In this document: positions 14,621-15,447 of the stretch, in pieces | How positions within the stretch are numbered: the first letter of the stretch is position 1 | Layout of the letters: each line of letters starts with the position of its first letter | Origin: Paraktedonobacter sp035294465 | Lineage (GTDB): Bacteria > Chloroflexota > Ktedonobacteria > Ktedonobacterales > Ktedonobacteraceae | Length of the DNA: 15,447 nt | Direction: 5' to 3' | Assembly: GCA_035294465.1 (NCBI GenBank) | Contig: DATGKW010000086.1 | Coordinates: 1 to 15,447 of the forward strand | Notes under the pieces: model-generated | What the model was told of the DNA's origin: nothing | Databases searched by the model: none | What the model saw: the letters and a program-made list of their open reading frames with translations, nothing else | Position numbers and translations under genes: made by a program

Positions 14621-15447
14621 GTGGCGCGCGATGTTTCGGATGACACAAAGAAGACTCTAGGCGAAACCATCAGGCAGCTTCGCCAGGACAGACTCTGGAG
14701 CCAGGCTGAGCTGGCTCATCTTATTGGAACGACTCCGGTGAGCGTGGGTCGCTGGGAAAAGAATCTCACGCGGCCCAGCCTGCATTTTCAACAACAACTT
14801 TGCGAGGTCTTTGGCAAGTCTCCTAGAGAATTGGGCTTTGTTCCTCAAGCAGAGCATGAGGAAGACTCCCAAAGCACCGGCCAGCTCCAGCAGGCAGGGC
14901 CAGACTGCCCAGAACAATCGCTGATTCATCAACGTGCAACACATACCCTGCCCTTACTCGTATCTGTTTCCCCCGCTTCTCTCCCACATGCCAGAAACAC
15001 GGCGTTCTGGCAACGGAGAAACTTGCTCTTCGTGATGACCTGTCTGAGCCTCTTCCTTCTATTCAGCATGCTCTTCTGGTACGCAAGGCAGGACGTCCTT
15101 TCATCAACTTCTCACCCCTCCTCCTGCCAGACCCCTTCCTCCTACGAAAGTCCCGCAACGATCTACACCCAGGTACTGTGCCACCATGCCCAGTTCTCTT
15201 CTGCGCTGAATCGGCAGGATGAGCTGCAATGGGATGAGAACGAGCAGTGTAGTTTTCAGCAGGGCGCCTATCATGTGCTGTTGCCGCCCACAGAGTATGT
15301 GGCTGAATGCTTTGCTCACGCCGCCTCCTTCGGGCCGAATTTTGCACTCCAGGTCGATATCACGATCCTTAAAGGGTACTCCGGCGGCCTGGTGTTTCGC
15401 GCGGAGGGTCCCTCTTCAAACTGGGATGTGATTAACTCGCGTATCCC
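14621..15447 (+). CDS. XRE-type DNA-binding, single-span membrane protein with outer domain (3' end cut by window)
   Basis: GTG 14621 opens a frame running to the window edge (275 complete codons). AAGGAG 8 bases upstream supports this non-ATG start. Residues about 12-66 form an XRE helix-turn-helix domain (LGETIRQLRQDRLWSQAEL, GTTPVSVGRWEKN, RPSLHF). A Gln/Glu-rich linker leads to one membrane segment (about 133-154, hydrophobic, preceded by QRR). The remaining part is extracytoplasmic with Cys169, 187, 210 and 230 and a beta-rich stretch FALQVDITILKGYSGGLVFRA, which resembles concanavalin/LamG-like folds attached to Ktedonobacteria membrane proteins. It is probably a membrane-bound one-component regulator sensing something outside the cell. 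It is divergent from the secreted cellulase. The ligand and targets are not known, and the missing C-terminus may hold more domains. Confidence 0.82.
   Translation, partial: MARDVSDDTKKTLGETIRQLRQDRLWSQAELAHLIGTTPVSVGRWEKNLTRPSLHFQQQLCEVFGKSPRELGFVPQAEHEEDSQSTGQLQQAGPDCPEQSLIHQRATHTLPLLVSVSPASLPHARNTAFWQRRNLLFVMTCLSLFLLFSMLFWYARQDVLSSTSHPSSCQTPSSYESPATIYTQVLCHHAQFSSALNRQDELQWDENEQCSFQQGAYHVLLPPTEYVAECFAHAASFGPNFALQVDITILKGYSGGLVFRAEGPSSNWDVINSRI

Overview
This window looks chromosomal and probably comes from a Ktedonobacteria-type Chloroflexota bacterium. I infer this from gene style, not from any marker gene. The clues are class A penicillin-binding proteins with long Pro/Gln-rich cytoplasmic tails, an XRE-type DNA-binding domain joined through one membrane span to an outer domain, a secreted cellulase with a Pro-Thr linker and a CBM2 module, an R2lox protein, and moderate GC. 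I saw no RNA genes, insertion sequences, integrases or CRISPR arrays.

Layout. Positions 1-6002 (minus strand) hold two tandem paralogous bifunctional penicillin-binding proteins. The downstream one runs off the left edge. A hairpin terminator after the upstream copy separates them. Positions 6376-7530 (plus) hold dprA, divergent from the PBP genes across a 373-base intergenic region. A SorC-family sugar-binding regulator (7591-8631, minus) converges on dprA and is divergent from a three-gene cluster. That cluster (8908-10814, plus) encodes an SPL-like radical SAM protein, a stand-alone receiver protein and a NUDIX hydrolase, with a 4-base overlap and then a 9-base gap between genes. The divergent promoter region contains an 11-bp inverted repeat overlapping the cluster's promoter, a natural candidate operator for the SorC protein.

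Positions 10879-12492 (plus) hold a TetR regulator followed by an R2-like ligand-binding oxidase (R2lox). The promoter has a near-consensus -35/-10 and a 28-bp perfect palindrome over the expected transcription start, which suggests autoregulation of the pair by the TetR protein. From memory, the same TetR-R2lox neighbourhood occurs in Mycobacterium tuberculosis (Rv0232-Rv0233). All six metal ligands and the Val/Tyr crosslink pair can be identified.

Positions 12569-14164 (minus) hold a secreted GH5 endoglucanase with a CBM2. Its mRNA leader can fold two ways, one of which hides the Shine-Dalgarno sequence. Positions 14621-15447 (plus, cut by the right edge) hold an XRE-transmembrane regulator with its own consensus-like promoter and a 16-bp palindrome in its leader.

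The best leads for something undescribed are the radical SAM/receiver/NUDIX cluster with its SorC regulator, the TetR-R2lox unit with its long operator, the two-state leader of the cellulase mRNA, and a shared four-cysteine insertion in both PBPs.
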